Notes: generated by a model from the sequence alone, not told the origin. DNA of 64,000 bases from Saprospiraceae bacterium (GCA_020627705.1 JAHDGJ010000001.1:153861-217860); one strand, 5' to 3'; shown: positions 17,155 through 25,759, numbered from the stretch's first letter. A program made the numbers and translations.

Positions 17155-17694
17155 ATGATTCAAAGCCAAGCATATCAAATTCACGATGTGATAAATGCCT
17201 GTAAAAAAGGAGAACGCAAGGCTTTCAAGACTTTATATGATCAATATAGTGATGCTATGTATGCAGTTTGTTATAGGATGACAGAAAACAAGCACGATGC
17301 CGAGGATGTTCTTCAAGAAAGTTTTTTGTCTGCATTTTCAAAAATTCACCAATATACCCAAAGCAGCACGTTTGGAGCTTGGCTAAAACGAATTGTAATC
17401 AATACCTCACTAAATTTTTTAAAAAGGAAAAAGATAAATTTCATTGAATTCCCTGAAGAGAAAATGCGCCATAATGATGACAATGTTGAAACCTACGTCG
17501 AACACGATTTAGAAAAAATAAAACAAGCAATAAAGAAGCTGCCCAATGGCTACAAACAGATTATAATCCTTTACCTGATAGAAGGGTATGACCATACAGA
17601 AATAGCAGAGATTTTACACATCTCAACTAATACAAGCAAATCTCAATACAGTCGAGCTAAGAAAAAATTAATTGAAATATTAAAGAATAATTAA
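17155..17694 (+). CDS. ECF RNA polymerase sigma factor (RpoE-like)
   Basis: 179 residues. Region 2 is seen in FKTLYDQYSDAMYAVCYRMT and the DAEDVLQESFLSAFSKIHQY segment, region 4 in LPNGYKQIIILYLIEGYDHT and EIAEILHISTNTSKSQYSRA. Its stop codon overlaps the ATG of the next gene (TAATG), so translation of sigma and its partner is probably coupled. The four genes from here to 19980 look like one operon dedicated to an envelope response. The signal and regulon are unknown. Confidence 0.9.
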   Translation: MIQSQAYQIHDVINACKKGERKAFKTLYDQYSDAMYAVCYRMTENKHDAEDVLQESFLSAFSKIHQYTQSSTFGAWLKRIVINTSLNFLKRKKINFIEFPEEKMRHNDDNVETYVEHDLEKIKQAIKKLPNGYKQIIILYLIEGYDHTEIAEILHISTNTSKSQYSRAKKKLIEILKNN

Positions 17695-18233
17695 TGGATC
17701 AATTTGAAAAACATATAAGATCAAACAAAGAATACTTTGACGAACCCTTTAATGGGAAAGACAAACTTTGGGAAGCATTAGAAAAGGAGTTACCAGCTAA
17801 ACAAAAATCCTTTTCCTTAAGATGGAAAAGGGGCTTGTTGGGTTTGCTGGCACTATCTTTCCTCGCCTTGCTGGGTTGGAAAAACTATGTGCAAAAGCAG
17901 GATATAGAAACGCTTCATTATGCACTTGAGTTAAATATAGAACTCAATGACATCAATGCACATTATGGGACCCTTGTCTCAAACAACCTAACAAAGCTTG
18001 AATCCAATGTAAAATTAAGTCTTAAAGAAAAACAAGAATTCATGCATTTTATAGATGACCTGGCTCAAGAACAGGAATTGTTAAGAAATGAACTTAAAGT
18101 CAATCTTGATAATGAGAAAGTTCTTGATGCCATCATCGAAAACTTTAATCAACAAATAATTCTGATTGATCAGTTTGTAAAAAGATTAGAAAACGAAACA
18201 AATACACAAGATGAAAAAGGTATATCTCTATAA
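17694..18233 (+). CDS. Putative membrane-anchored anti-sigma partner
   Basis: 179 residues. A polar N-terminus (1-45) with the KLWEALEKELPAKQK pattern precedes a single transmembrane helix at about 48-63, then a long periplasmic region rich in E, L, N and Q that should form helices or a coiled coil (about 66-170). Position, coupling to the sigma gene and topology suggest anti-sigma function. The N-terminal pattern (LWxxIExEL, basic stretch, membrane helix) recurs in the protein at 60968-62476. No zinc-finger anti-sigma motif is present. Confidence 0.6.
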   Translation: MDQFEKHIRSNKEYFDEPFNGKDKLWEALEKELPAKQKSFSLRWKRGLLGLLALSFLALLGWKNYVQKQDIETLHYALELNIELNDINAHYGTLVSNNLTKLESNVKLSLKEKQEFMHFIDDLAQEQELLRNELKVNLDNEKVLDAIIENFNQQIILIDQFVKRLENETNTQDEKGISL

Positions 18234-19299
18234 AGCGATCGCAACGTTGTATATATGTTTACTAAGTTGTTTATGCTATCCGCAGAGCAAGGCTTCTAAA
18301 TTGCAAAATGAAGTTTTATCATCAAAAAGCATCGAAAAAGCAATCGTTCAAAACAAGTATGGCGATGTAAGCGTTTCGCAATCACCAAATGATTCGATAT
18401 ATGTTTCCTATCAGATAGAAGCCAGTAAAAAGGACTTAGATCATGCTGAAGAATTGTTGGATCGGATCAATACCAGCATAAACTCGTCAAGTTCCCTTCT
18501 ATTTATTGATGTGACGCTTGCTAAGTCCGAACGAAAATTTTTTGACCGCGTATTTAGTAGAATAGAGACGGGGGATGATAAATCTGATGTTAATATAAAT
18601 CTTGATCTAAAACTACCGCAAAAAGTCAACGTAGAAATCAATAATGAATTTGGCAATATTTTAATGGATTTAAAAGTTGAAAAATTTGAATGCACTTTAA
18701 AACACGGAGACTTACGTGTCACCGAAAATCTAAGTGAACTGGATTTGACACACCATTATGGTAGAGCAATATTGCGAGATGCAAACCAAGGAAGAATTAT
18801 ATTAAAAAACAGTCGATTCGAATGCGGTTCTATGACAGAATTGAATCTAATCTCAAAAGGCTCAGAAATCGAAATAAACACAGTCGAAAAATTAAGATTT
18901 GAATCCAAAAAGGATGAGGCTCAAATTAGTGCACTCGGAGGTGCTAACATACAGCTCAATTTTTCTGGACTCAGGTTAAATTCGATTTCAAAGAATTTGG
19001 ACGCCCGAATAAAATTGAGTGATTTGCGCATTGATCACTTTGAAGGAAAACAACAAGAACTTGATATAGACCAGGACAATTCCGAAATCGACATTGACCT
19101 TTCTAATACCTCTTTTAAAATAATTGGCAACATGGAAAAAGGAACATTTAGAGTCCCTGATCTTACCAAAGATGCCAATGTAGAAATCCTTGACGAAGAC
19201 AAAAACAAGAGGTTGATAACAGGTACCTATGGCAATGATGTACCGGGCACCATAGAAATAAAAGGAAAGAAGGGATATGTCCTTCTGAGAGACTATTAA
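18211..19299 (+). CDS. Exported beta-helix-like (DUF4097-like) protein
   Basis: 362 residues. A signal peptide (about 1-25, ending CYPQS) is followed by repeated short beta strands with N/D turns: VQNKYGDVSVSQSPNDSIYV, VNVEINNEFGNILMDLKVEK, LKHGDLRVTENLSELDLTHH, and so on to KGKKGYVLLRDY. This resembles the parallel beta-helix of DUF4097 adhesin-like proteins; the family call is tentative. It overlaps the upstream gene by 23 bases, supporting one transcript with the sigma factor. Confidence 0.6.
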   Translation: MKKVYLYKAIATLYICLLSCLCYPQSKASKLQNEVLSSKSIEKAIVQNKYGDVSVSQSPNDSIYVSYQIEASKKDLDHAEELLDRINTSINSSSSLLFIDVTLAKSERKFFDRVFSRIETGDDKSDVNINLDLKLPQKVNVEINNEFGNILMDLKVEKFECTLKHGDLRVTENLSELDLTHHYGRAILRDANQGRIILKNSRFECGSMTELNLISKGSEIEINTVEKLRFESKKDEAQISALGGANIQLNFSGLRLNSISKNLDARIKLSDLRIDHFEGKQQELDIDQDNSEIDIDLSNTSFKIIGNMEKGTFRVPDLTKDANVEILDEDKNKRLITGTYGNDVPGTIEIKGKKGYVLLRDY

Positions 19300-19323
19300 A
19301 AAATCACCATTAAAATTTTAATC

Positions 19324-19980
19324 ATGAAAAACGTATTCACAGTATTATTCGTACTTACTACCAGCTTTATATTTGCACAATCAGATTTTTCTTCAGTAAA
19401 TCAAGAAGAGAAAATAAATGAATTTGAATCCTTTAGCCCAAAAATTTCTAGCAATGGAATCTATGTTGGTCTTGGAGGTCTTTTTTCCTCTTACGACAAT
19501 AAGGAGTTCGTAGGTTTTCAAAGCAGAATTGCCTATGTCATGAATCATTCTTTTGAAATTGGTTTGGGTGGAGAAATTTTTACCAATAATAACATTGCCA
19601 ATATTGGAAACGAAAACACACAACAATTTTATGGGAGCCTCGGCTCTTTGCACTTAAAAGGTAAAATAATGGGATTCAAAAAAATACACTTTAGTGTACC
19701 TGTTAGTTTTGGTGGTGGCGCTGTCGGGGTGGATCAAGCAAACAACAAATTATTTAACAAAGGAAATGAGTTTGCTGAAGAAAATTGGGATCCGGTACTT
19801 TTTATGGATGCAGGGGTAAACATAGAGTTTAACATCAACAGATTTATCGGTTTTGAAGTGGGTGGAAAATATAGACGTTCAACTAAATTTGATTTAGCTG
19901 ATTATGACTTGACGAATCTCAATGGAATGTCTTTTTCAGCGATGTTAAAAGTTGGGCTATTTAATTTTGGCAGACACTAA
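19324..19980 (+). CDS. Small outer-membrane beta-barrel protein
   Basis: 218 residues with signal peptide (MKNVFTVLFVLTTSFIFAQ). Glycine- and aromatic-rich strands (YVGLGGLFSSYD, SFEIGLGGEIFT, FIGFEVGGKYRR, SFSAMLKVGLFNF) fit an 8-strand barrel. It is the fourth gene of the ECF sigma operon, 24 bases behind the beta-helix gene, and may be the outer-membrane end of that system. No specific family is recognised. Confidence 0.65.
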   Translation: MKNVFTVLFVLTTSFIFAQSDFSSVNQEEKINEFESFSPKISSNGIYVGLGGLFSSYDNKEFVGFQSRIAYVMNHSFEIGLGGEIFTNNNIANIGNENTQQFYGSLGSLHLKGKIMGFKKIHFSVPVSFGGGAVGVDQANNKLFNKGNEFAEENWDPVLFMDAGVNIEFNINRFIGFEVGGKYRRSTKFDLADYDLTNLNGMSFSAMLKVGLFNFGRH

Positions 19981-19988
19981 TCGACATG

Positions 19989-20028
19989 GGGTTTGGTCAT
20001 AGGACAAAATTATTTTATGACCTGACCC
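19989..20028. repeat. Imperfect inverted repeat between the sigma operon and the second TonB receptor
   Basis: GGGTTTGGTCATA and TATGACCTGACCC face each other across a 14-base centre; GGTCATA (19995-20001) pairs perfectly with TATGACC (20016-20022) and the flanking GGG/CCC also pair. There is no good T run, so it may be an operator or a weak terminator. Confidence 0.5.
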
Positions 20029-20146
20029 AACCTTTTCAAAGTGTGCACCGATAAACCAAGTAATAAGTTTAACCTTTGCCTAACAAGTATTAGGAATATC
20101 TTATGAATTCTTGAGTGCATCTTTGAAATGTTGAAAACATAAAATT

Positions 20147-22522
20147 TTGAAAAATCTACTACTACCAATTTTACTACTTGTTTTTATTTCTATGGTTTAT
20201 GAAAGTACCGCACAGACTTATACGGTAAGCGGATATATCAAAGACCAAGACACCGGCGAAACATTGATATCGGCTAATGTTTTTGAAAACGAACTCTCTT
20301 CAGGAACAATAAGCAATACTTACGGATTTTATAGCATTAGCCTTCCTCCCGGAAAGGTTACCCTGACTTACTCTTATATAGGGTATCAAAATGTAACCAA
20401 AGAGATTGAGTTAACAGGAGATGTAAACATCAATATAGATTTACCAACTTCGATTTCGTTTGAAGAGGTTGTCATCACTGCTGATAAAAATTCTGAAGGA
20501 CGAATTGAAGAAAAGACTCAAATGAGTACCGTTGAAGTACCTATAGAGCAAATTAAAAAACTTCCAGCCTTGTTGGGTGAAACTGATGTGATTAAAGCCT
20601 TACAACTTCTTCCTGGTGTTCAATCGGGTGGAGAAGGACAAAGCGGATTATATGTTAGGGGAGGCAGTCCAGACCAAAATCTGATTCTTTTGGACGGGGT
20701 ACCAGTGTACAATGCCAATCATCTCTTTGGATTTTTCTCTGTCTTCAATGCAGACGCCATTAAAGATGTAAAGCTTATAAAGGGCGGTTTTCCTGCACGA
20801 TATGGTGGAAGATTGTCTTCGGTATTGGAAATAAATATGAAAGAAGGAAATTCGAAAGAATTTCATGGCGAAGGATCTATTGGGATCGTTGCTTCCAAAC
20901 TAACCTTAGAAGGACCTATTAGCGATAAGACCTCATTCATTGTTAGCGGAAGAAGAACCTATATAGATCTATTGGCCCGTCCATTGATAAAGCAAAGTTT
21001 AAGAGATGAAGGAGTGGATGGGAATACAGGATATTTCTTTCACGATATAAACGCCAAAATCAATCATACGTTTTCGGATAAGGATAAAATATATCTCAGT
21101 GTTTATCAAGGTAGAGATCTATTTTACCTCGATAGTAAAGAGCTAGATGAAGACCCTGCAGACGTTCTAAATTTTGGATTAGGGTGGGGTAACATTACGA
21201 CGGCTTTACGTTGGAATCATGTAATTTCTCCAAAACTATTTTTAAACACCACGGCGACTTTCAGTAATTATGATTTTGATGTTAGTTCTGGTTTTGCATC
21301 CGAATATTCTAATCCAGAATTAAATGAAGAAATTTCTATAGACTATGACTCAGGCATTAGAGATTATGCCTTAAAACTTGACTTTGATTATTTACCAAGT
21401 CCTGATCATTACATCAAATTTGGAACCAGTGTCATTCAACACAATTTCAATCCAGGCAGTTTTTTGCTCATGCAAAAAGATCCTGAAAATGAAGTAGAAT
21501 TTAGTGAGACCATCTCTCAAGACAAAGTTGATGCAATCGAAATCGCAGCCTATGTTGAAGATGATTTTGTTATTGGTGAAAGACTGAAAATAAATACTGG
21601 GCTTCATTTTTCGGGCTTTGCCCTAGACAACAAAAGTTATTTCTCTTTACAACCACGATTTAGTTCAAGATACCTCCTTGACAACGGACTCGCTTTAAAA
21701 GCTTCGTTTGCCACCATGCAACAATACATTCATTTATTGTCGAACGAGGGAATAGGATTACCTACAGACTTATGGCTTCCTTCCACAGAAAAAGTAAAAC
21801 CGCAAAGATCCTGGCAAGCAGCCATAGGTCTTGCTAAAACTTTAGGTGATGGCTATGAAATAAGCGTAGAAGGGTACTACAAAGAAATGGATAATTTAAT
21901 TGCCTACAAGGATGGGTCTGGTTTGTTCGAATTTACAGATTGGCAAGAAAGATTGGTTTTTGGAGAAGGGGAATCCTATGGCGCTGAAGTTTTCCTCCAA
22001 AAGAAAAAGGGTAGATTCAATGGTTGGATTGGATATACCTGGGCCAAGTCTAACAGACAATTTGAAGATTTAAATTTTGGTGAGAAATTTCCGTACACGT
22101 ATGATAGAAGACACGATATTTCGGTAGTAGCTACTTACGAACTTACGGATAGGATTAACTTGTCTGGAACTTGGGTTTATGGTACAGGAAACGCTGTTAC
22201 CCTTGCTACCTCAAACTATGTTGGGATTTATCAAGACGGCACAGGGGTATCTCGAGAAGAATTATCCTTCTTTCGCGAACGCAATAACTTTAGGATGAGA
22301 AATTATCATCGAATGGATATTGGCATCAGTTTTAGTAAAAAGAAAAAGCGTTATAGCCGTACTTGGTCTTTCGGAGCTTATAATACTTACAACAGAAAGA
22401 ATCCATTTTTTATATATACAGAAACGGATTTCAACGAATCTACTGGAGAGCGGGAGATTGATTTTAAACAGGCAAGTCTATTTCCTATTATTCCTTACGT
22501 TACTTACAGCTTTAAATTTTAA
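20147..22522 (+). CDS. TonB-dependent receptor without STN domain
   Basis: 791 residues starting at a TTG codon; an in-frame stop at 20132-20134 leaves no ATG, and TTG gives the expected MKNLLLPILLLVFI signal peptide. A carboxypeptidase regulatory-like domain (about 24-105, VSGYIKDQDTGETLISANVF) is followed by the plug (LYVRGGSPDQNLILLDGVPV, YGGRLSSVLEINMKEGN) and a barrel ending YSFKF. It is a paralogue of the receptor at 8009-10645 but lacks the STN domain and has no sigma/anti-sigma pair. A DUF4249 gene follows after 4 bases. The ligand is unknown. Confidence 0.9.
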   Translation: MKNLLLPILLLVFISMVYESTAQTYTVSGYIKDQDTGETLISANVFENELSSGTISNTYGFYSISLPPGKVTLTYSYIGYQNVTKEIELTGDVNINIDLPTSISFEEVVITADKNSEGRIEEKTQMSTVEVPIEQIKKLPALLGETDVIKALQLLPGVQSGGEGQSGLYVRGGSPDQNLILLDGVPVYNANHLFGFFSVFNADAIKDVKLIKGGFPARYGGRLSSVLEINMKEGNSKEFHGEGSIGIVASKLTLEGPISDKTSFIVSGRRTYIDLLARPLIKQSLRDEGVDGNTGYFFHDINAKINHTFSDKDKIYLSVYQGRDLFYLDSKELDEDPADVLNFGLGWGNITTALRWNHVISPKLFLNTTATFSNYDFDVSSGFASEYSNPELNEEISIDYDSGIRDYALKLDFDYLPSPDHYIKFGTSVIQHNFNPGSFLLMQKDPENEVEFSETISQDKVDAIEIAAYVEDDFVIGERLKINTGLHFSGFALDNKSYFSLQPRFSSRYLLDNGLALKASFATMQQYIHLLSNEGIGLPTDLWLPSTEKVKPQRSWQAAIGLAKTLGDGYEISVEGYYKEMDNLIAYKDGSGLFEFTDWQERLVFGEGESYGAEVFLQKKKGRFNGWIGYTWAKSNRQFEDLNFGEKFPYTYDRRHDISVVATYELTDRINLSGTWVYGTGNAVTLATSNYVGIYQDGTGVSREELSFFRERNNFRMRNYHRMDIGISFSKKKKRYSRTWSFGAYNTYNRKNPFFIYTETDFNESTGEREIDFKQASLFPIIPYVTYSFKF

Positions 22523-22526
22523 TATC

Positions 22527-23435
22527 ATGATCAAATTCAAAACTATTATATATTCGTTTTTGTGCTTGAGTTTATTCTCTTGTGAAGATTTCTTTTCTAC
22601 AACCCTTGATATAGATCCACCGACCTCTGAAGATCTTCTTGCAGTACATGCCTTTGGCAGCACACGTACAAATGAACTAGAGGTTTTGGTTGGCAGAACA
22701 TTGAGTGTAGATAAAGTCGCTGACAACACCTCGTTTGTAAACGATGCAGTAGTTAAATTGTATTTGGGTGAAGACTTAATACACGAACTAGAATCTATTC
22801 CTGAGCCTTCCATAAACACACGTTTCAATTTTTACATGCCTGATGACATTCATGTATTTGAAAAAGGATCAGAATACAGAATAGAGGTAGAGGCCCAAGG
22901 CTATCCCTTGGCTACAGCCGTTTGTCAAATACCAAATGACATCAATCCAACAGCGGTTATTTTTGAAGAAGACGCAGGAACTGATTTTGACGGTTATGAA
23001 TACAGTGGGATAAATATAAAATTCAACGATCCTTCAGGAGAGGAAAACTTCTATGAAATGACTGCTTTATACGGATATCCAGATGGATCTGGAGAATTAA
23101 GGTTTGACCATAGGTACACAGAATTTATTGATGCAAGCATACAATATGGTATCGATAATTTGATTGCCAACGACAACACTTTTGACGGTGACGAAAAAAC
23201 ATTTGAGTTGCAAATTGGAAGAATTTCTCCTGAATTCGAACCGGACGAACTCGAAAAACTATATCTCAATTGGAGAATCACAACAGAAGCTCACTTTTTA
23301 TTCAATAAGACTGTCAATGCATTGTATCAAAATGAGGACGATCCATTTTCTTCACCTGTACAGGTTTATTCGAACATCGAAAATGGCGTAGGCTTGTTTT
23401 CGATAGTAAATGAAACCTTTCTTAAGGTGGATTAA
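22527..23435 (+). CDS. DUF4249 family lipoprotein, partner of second receptor
   Basis: About 302 residues from ATG 22527, immediately after the receptor stop. The frame extends further upstream inside the receptor gene, but MIKFKTIIYSFLCLSLFSC is a typical lipoprotein signal and fixes the start. The DUF4249 layout is the same as in the gene at 10710: the ELEVLVGRTLSVDKVADNTS sandwich and the middle DPSGEENFYEMTALYGY region. Its stop overlaps the stop of the convergent rhomboid gene by 4 bases. Confidence 0.87.
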   Translation: MIKFKTIIYSFLCLSLFSCEDFFSTTLDIDPPTSEDLLAVHAFGSTRTNELEVLVGRTLSVDKVADNTSFVNDAVVKLYLGEDLIHELESIPEPSINTRFNFYMPDDIHVFEKGSEYRIEVEAQGYPLATAVCQIPNDINPTAVIFEEDAGTDFDGYEYSGINIKFNDPSGEENFYEMTALYGYPDGSGELRFDHRYTEFIDASIQYGIDNLIANDNTFDGDEKTFELQIGRISPEFEPDELEKLYLNWRITTEAHFLFNKTVNALYQNEDDPFSSPVQVYSNIENGVGLFSIVNETFLKVD

Positions 23436-24058
23436 TTTAAAATTGAAAACAATTGATCTATAAATATGGGCCCTAGACGTGGCAAAAAAACTAGTGTCGT
23501 AGCGATACCAAACATGGCACCCCAAAAATGTGCTTGATGATCAATCCCATCTGAGGCTGCTCTTTTACTTGCAAACGAGGAATAAAAAATAAAAAGAATG
23601 GCAAACAAAATAGCAGGGATTGGAGGAAAAGCAAACATTGCCCATGGGGCATACATACAATAGATGATCATTATTCCTGAAGTACCTCCTGAAGCACCTA
23701 AACTGGAGTATCTCGGGTTGTCTTTATGCTTGAGATAACTTGGGATGTCTGCAAAAAGTATGGTAGCCAGATATACAAGAAGATACAAGTTTCGGCCTAT
23801 AATTTCTCCATACTCGAGCACATAGAATTTCTCAGCTAAGTTCCCAAATTGATACAAGACGATCATATTAAAAAGTAGATGCATGCCATCTCCATGGATA
23901 AATCCAGAGCTAATCCAACGGTAAAATTCTCCGGATCGCTTTTCTTGATACGGATAGTGTAATAATCGGGATTTTAATTCGGGATTTTGAAAACAAGAAT
24001 ACGAAACCAGACAAGTAACAAGCACAAGGATATTGGTAACGCTTAGTTCTAGATTCAT
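23432..24058 (-). CDS. Rhomboid-family intramembrane serine protease
   Basis: 208 residues with about six hydrophobic helices. The catalytic serine is in SLGASGGTSG (S123 of the GxSG motif) and the partner histidine in GIDHQAHFWGAMFG (H177). The loop/TM2 motif HGDGMHLLFNMIVLYQFG (HxxxN type) is present. Rhomboids cleave membrane proteins within or near the bilayer; the substrate here cannot be inferred from context. The gene precedes rlmH's downstream end with a 41-base gap on the same strand. Confidence 0.9.
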   Translation of the reverse strand: MNLELSVTNILVLVTCLVSYSCFQNPELKSRLLHYPYQEKRSGEFYRWISSGFIHGDGMHLLFNMIVLYQFGNLAEKFYVLEYGEIIGRNLYLLVYLATILFADIPSYLKHKDNPRYSSLGASGGTSGIMIIYCMYAPWAMFAFPPIPAILFAILFIFYSSFASKRAASDGIDHQAHFWGAMFGIATTLVFLPRLGPIFIDQLFSILN

Positions 24059-24099
24059 TTCATATTGATTATAGAAGAAAGATAAATAGAATCAGTTTA

Positions 24100-24573
24100 C
24101 TATTCGTTGTGATATTTCTCATTTCGAAGTATCGTAAAACTGCGGTACAACTGCTCTAAGAATATAATACGTATCAATTGATGAGAAAAGGTCATTGTTG
24201 ACAAAGACAGTTTCATATGTGACAGAGCTAAGATTTCAGCATCAAAACCATATGCACCCCCAACAACAAATACGATTCGTTTGGTAGATATATTTAGGTG
24301 GTGTTGAATCCAATCAGCAAATTTGAGGGATCTCAGAGATTTGCCATTTTCATCAAGTAGTACAAGAAAGTCTGATTTTTCTAATTGCGCTTTAATCAAT
24401 TTGGCTTCTTCCTTTTTCTTTAACTCTGGAGTAAAACCCATTTTATTCTTTGGAAGCACGACAACCTTGTTGTCAAATTTTACATAGTTCTTAATTCGAT
24501 TTGAAAAATCTGCAATGCCTTCCGCAATATAAGATTTGGAAGTTTTACCAACTTGCAAAAAAATGATTTGCAT
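24100..24573 (-). CDS. rlmH: 23S rRNA (pseudouridine-1915 N3) methyltransferase
   Basis: 157 residues from ATG 24573, exactly the family length; a longer frame from 24606 would start within the upstream terminator. SPOUT-fold signatures are present: VVGGAYGFDAEI and the C-terminal RIIFLEQLYRSFTILRNEKY with the terminal HNE. It methylates pseudouridine 1915 in helix 69 of assembled ribosomes with S-adenosylmethionine. It lies 18 bases behind a strong minus-strand terminator that ends a short leader unit, so read-through or a hidden promoter is needed for expression. Confidence 0.95.
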   Translation of the reverse strand: MQIIFLQVGKTSKSYIAEGIADFSNRIKNYVKFDNKVVVLPKNKMGFTPELKKKEEAKLIKAQLEKSDFLVLLDENGKSLRSLKFADWIQHHLNISTKRIVFVVGGAYGFDAEILALSHMKLSLSTMTFSHQLIRIIFLEQLYRSFTILRNEKYHNE

Positions 24574-24590
24574 ACTTACATAGGGTCTAT

Positions 24591-24624
24591 AAAAAAAACA
24601 AAGCAACTAATTTTCATTAGTCGC
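24591..24624 (-). terminator. Strong intrinsic terminator in the rlmH leader
   Basis: On the minus strand GCGACTAAT (24624-24616), loop GAAA, ATTAGTTGC (24611-24603) forms a 9-base-pair stem with one G-T pair, then TTTG and eight T (24602-24591). It lies directly in front of rlmH, and the stop codon of the 17-codon ORF (24619-24617) falls in its 5' arm. Confidence 0.85.
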
Positions 24625-24670
24625 TTCGTAACCACCATTTCCTAGAATTCATGTCCAACAAAAACGCCAT
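24617..24670 (-). CDS. 17-codon leader-peptide-like ORF upstream of rlmH
   Basis: Minus-strand ATG at 24670 encodes MAFLLDMNSRKWWLRSD and stops inside the terminator stem. It starts about 16 bases after the predicted transcription start and contains adjacent tryptophan codons. A 7-base-pair hairpin (GUUCAAC with GUUGGAC) would place the start codon in its loop. Either a small RNA of about 96 nt or an attenuator leader peptide could explain this. Translation is unproven. Confidence 0.45.
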   Translation of the reverse strand: MAFLLDMNSRKWWLRSD

Positions 24671-24692
24671 GTTGAACTGAACGCTGGAGGCA

Positions 24693-24724
24693 CAAATATA
24701 AGCTTAGTGTTAAATAAACACAAA
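24693..24724 (-). promoter_or_regulatory. Promoter of the rlmH leader unit
   Basis: On the minus strand TTTG (24724-24721), a 20-base spacer and TATATTTG (24700-24693) match both elements of the Bacteroidota vegetative promoter. Transcription should start near 24686. Confidence 0.75.
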
Positions 24725-24841
24725 GAAATGTTAAAATTTATAGCGTGGGCAATAAATCCATATTCTAACTTTTGAAGGGTCCTCAAAATATTCTTTGGTT
24801 GACAAACCTATATTAACTATAAAACGTTCTTTCTTTGGTTT

Positions 24842-24863
24842 ATTATTATTTTAGAATAATAAT
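24842..24863. repeat. Perfect AT-only palindrome upstream of sixA
   Basis: ATTATTATT (24842-24850), loop TTAG, AATAATAAT (24855-24863). It lies 34 bases before the sixA-like start and may be an operator or an extruding AT hairpin. I see nothing else in the stretch between the rlmH leader promoter and the sixA start. Confidence 0.5.
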
Positions 24864-24896
24864 TTATGCTTTATAACAGAGGCGACAAAAAGTAAA

Positions 24897-25397
24897 ATGC
24901 CAGAAATTTTTAGTTTAATTCGACATGCAAAATCATCCTGGAGTGATCTAACTATAAGTGACCATGATCGACCACTCAATAAACGAGGTAAATTTGATGC
25001 TCCACTTATGGCCAAACGCTATAGAATGAAGCATTCTTTGCCGCCGATGATTCTTTCTAGCACCGCTAAAAGAGCATTTTTTACAGCAAAAGAATTTTCA
25101 AAAATTTACGGAATGTCAAAGAATGACATCAAGCAAGATACATCCTTGTATCATTGCGACGAAAACCAAATTGAAGAACATGTTGCTTTACTACCAAATA
25201 GGATAAAACATGTGTTGCTCTTTGCTCATAACCCTGGAATAACATACTTTGCAAACAACTACTCCAAAATAAATATTGACAATGTACCTACAACGGGTAT
25301 CGTCACTTTTACCTGTTCTACACAACAAGAAACTTGGGAGTCATTTGTGGATAACATGATGCTCACAGAATTTATATACCCAAAAATGTTCAAGTAA
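24897..25397 (+). CDS. SixA-like histidine phosphatase family protein
   Basis: 166 residues. The phosphohistidine-forming LIRHAKSSWSD motif (7-17) and the later LLFAHNPGITYFA histidine motif define the histidine phosphatase superfamily, SixA branch (short form without cap domain). SixA removes phosphate from phosphohistidine in phosphorelay or PTS proteins in E. coli; whether this one acts on the nearby two-component kinase is unknown. Its stop codon overlaps the ATG of the next gene (TAATG). Confidence 0.85.
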   Translation: MPEIFSLIRHAKSSWSDLTISDHDRPLNKRGKFDAPLMAKRYRMKHSLPPMILSSTAKRAFFTAKEFSKIYGMSKNDIKQDTSLYHCDENQIEEHVALLPNRIKHVLLFAHNPGITYFANNYSKINIDNVPTTGIVTFTCSTQQETWESFVDNMMLTEFIYPKMFK

Positions 25398-25759
25398 TGA
25401 CTGGCATAAGAATTTCTCTTTTCTTTATAACACTTATATTTTTTGGTGCCTGTTCAAAACCCATGCCTCTCGAAAACTATTCTGATGACCAACTGATTGA
25501 AATATTATTTGATGTTCACGTAGCCAACAATATGGTAAATGCCAATTCTAAAGAAATTCGAGATTCTTTGAAGAGAGTGTATTTCGAGCAATTACAAGAA
25601 ATCCATGATTTATCGGCTTCTCAACTTGATTCCATCATTGATTTGGTTCATCTTGACAACAAAAGACATATCAGAATTTATGATAGCTTATCCATAAAAG
25701 TTCAAGCTATGATTGATTCAGAAACAATTAAAGAAGAATCAAATAACCGCAATAAATAA
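25397..25759 (+). CDS. DUF4296 lipoprotein
   Basis: 120 residues. The signal MTGIRISLFFITLIFFGAC ends in a lipobox cysteine (C19). The mature part is helical and matches DUF4296 (DQLIEILFDVHVANNMVNAN, then the LDSIIDLVHLDNKRHIRIYD helix). Function is unknown. It is translationally coupled to the sixA-like gene and followed after 66 bases by the response regulator. Confidence 0.85.
   Translation: MTGIRISLFFITLIFFGACSKPMPLENYSDDQLIEILFDVHVANNMVNANSKEIRDSLKRVYFEQLQEIHDLSASQLDSIIDLVHLDNKRHIRIYDSLSIKVQAMIDSETIKEESNNRNK

Noticed and set aside
19995-20001. GGTCATA as a fourth ECF -10 element
   Set aside because: No GCARC-type element lies 16-17 bases upstream on either strand; it is better explained as one arm of the inverted repeat.
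22320-22526. 69-codon upstream extension of the second DUF4249 gene
   Set aside because: It overlaps the conserved C-terminal barrel strands of the TonB receptor in another frame; the lipoprotein signal fixes the start at 22527.
24617-24670. Trp-operon leader peptide
   Set aside because: The adjacent Trp codons recall trpL, but the downstream gene is rlmH and the terminator logic would be opposite; kept only as a general attenuator idea.
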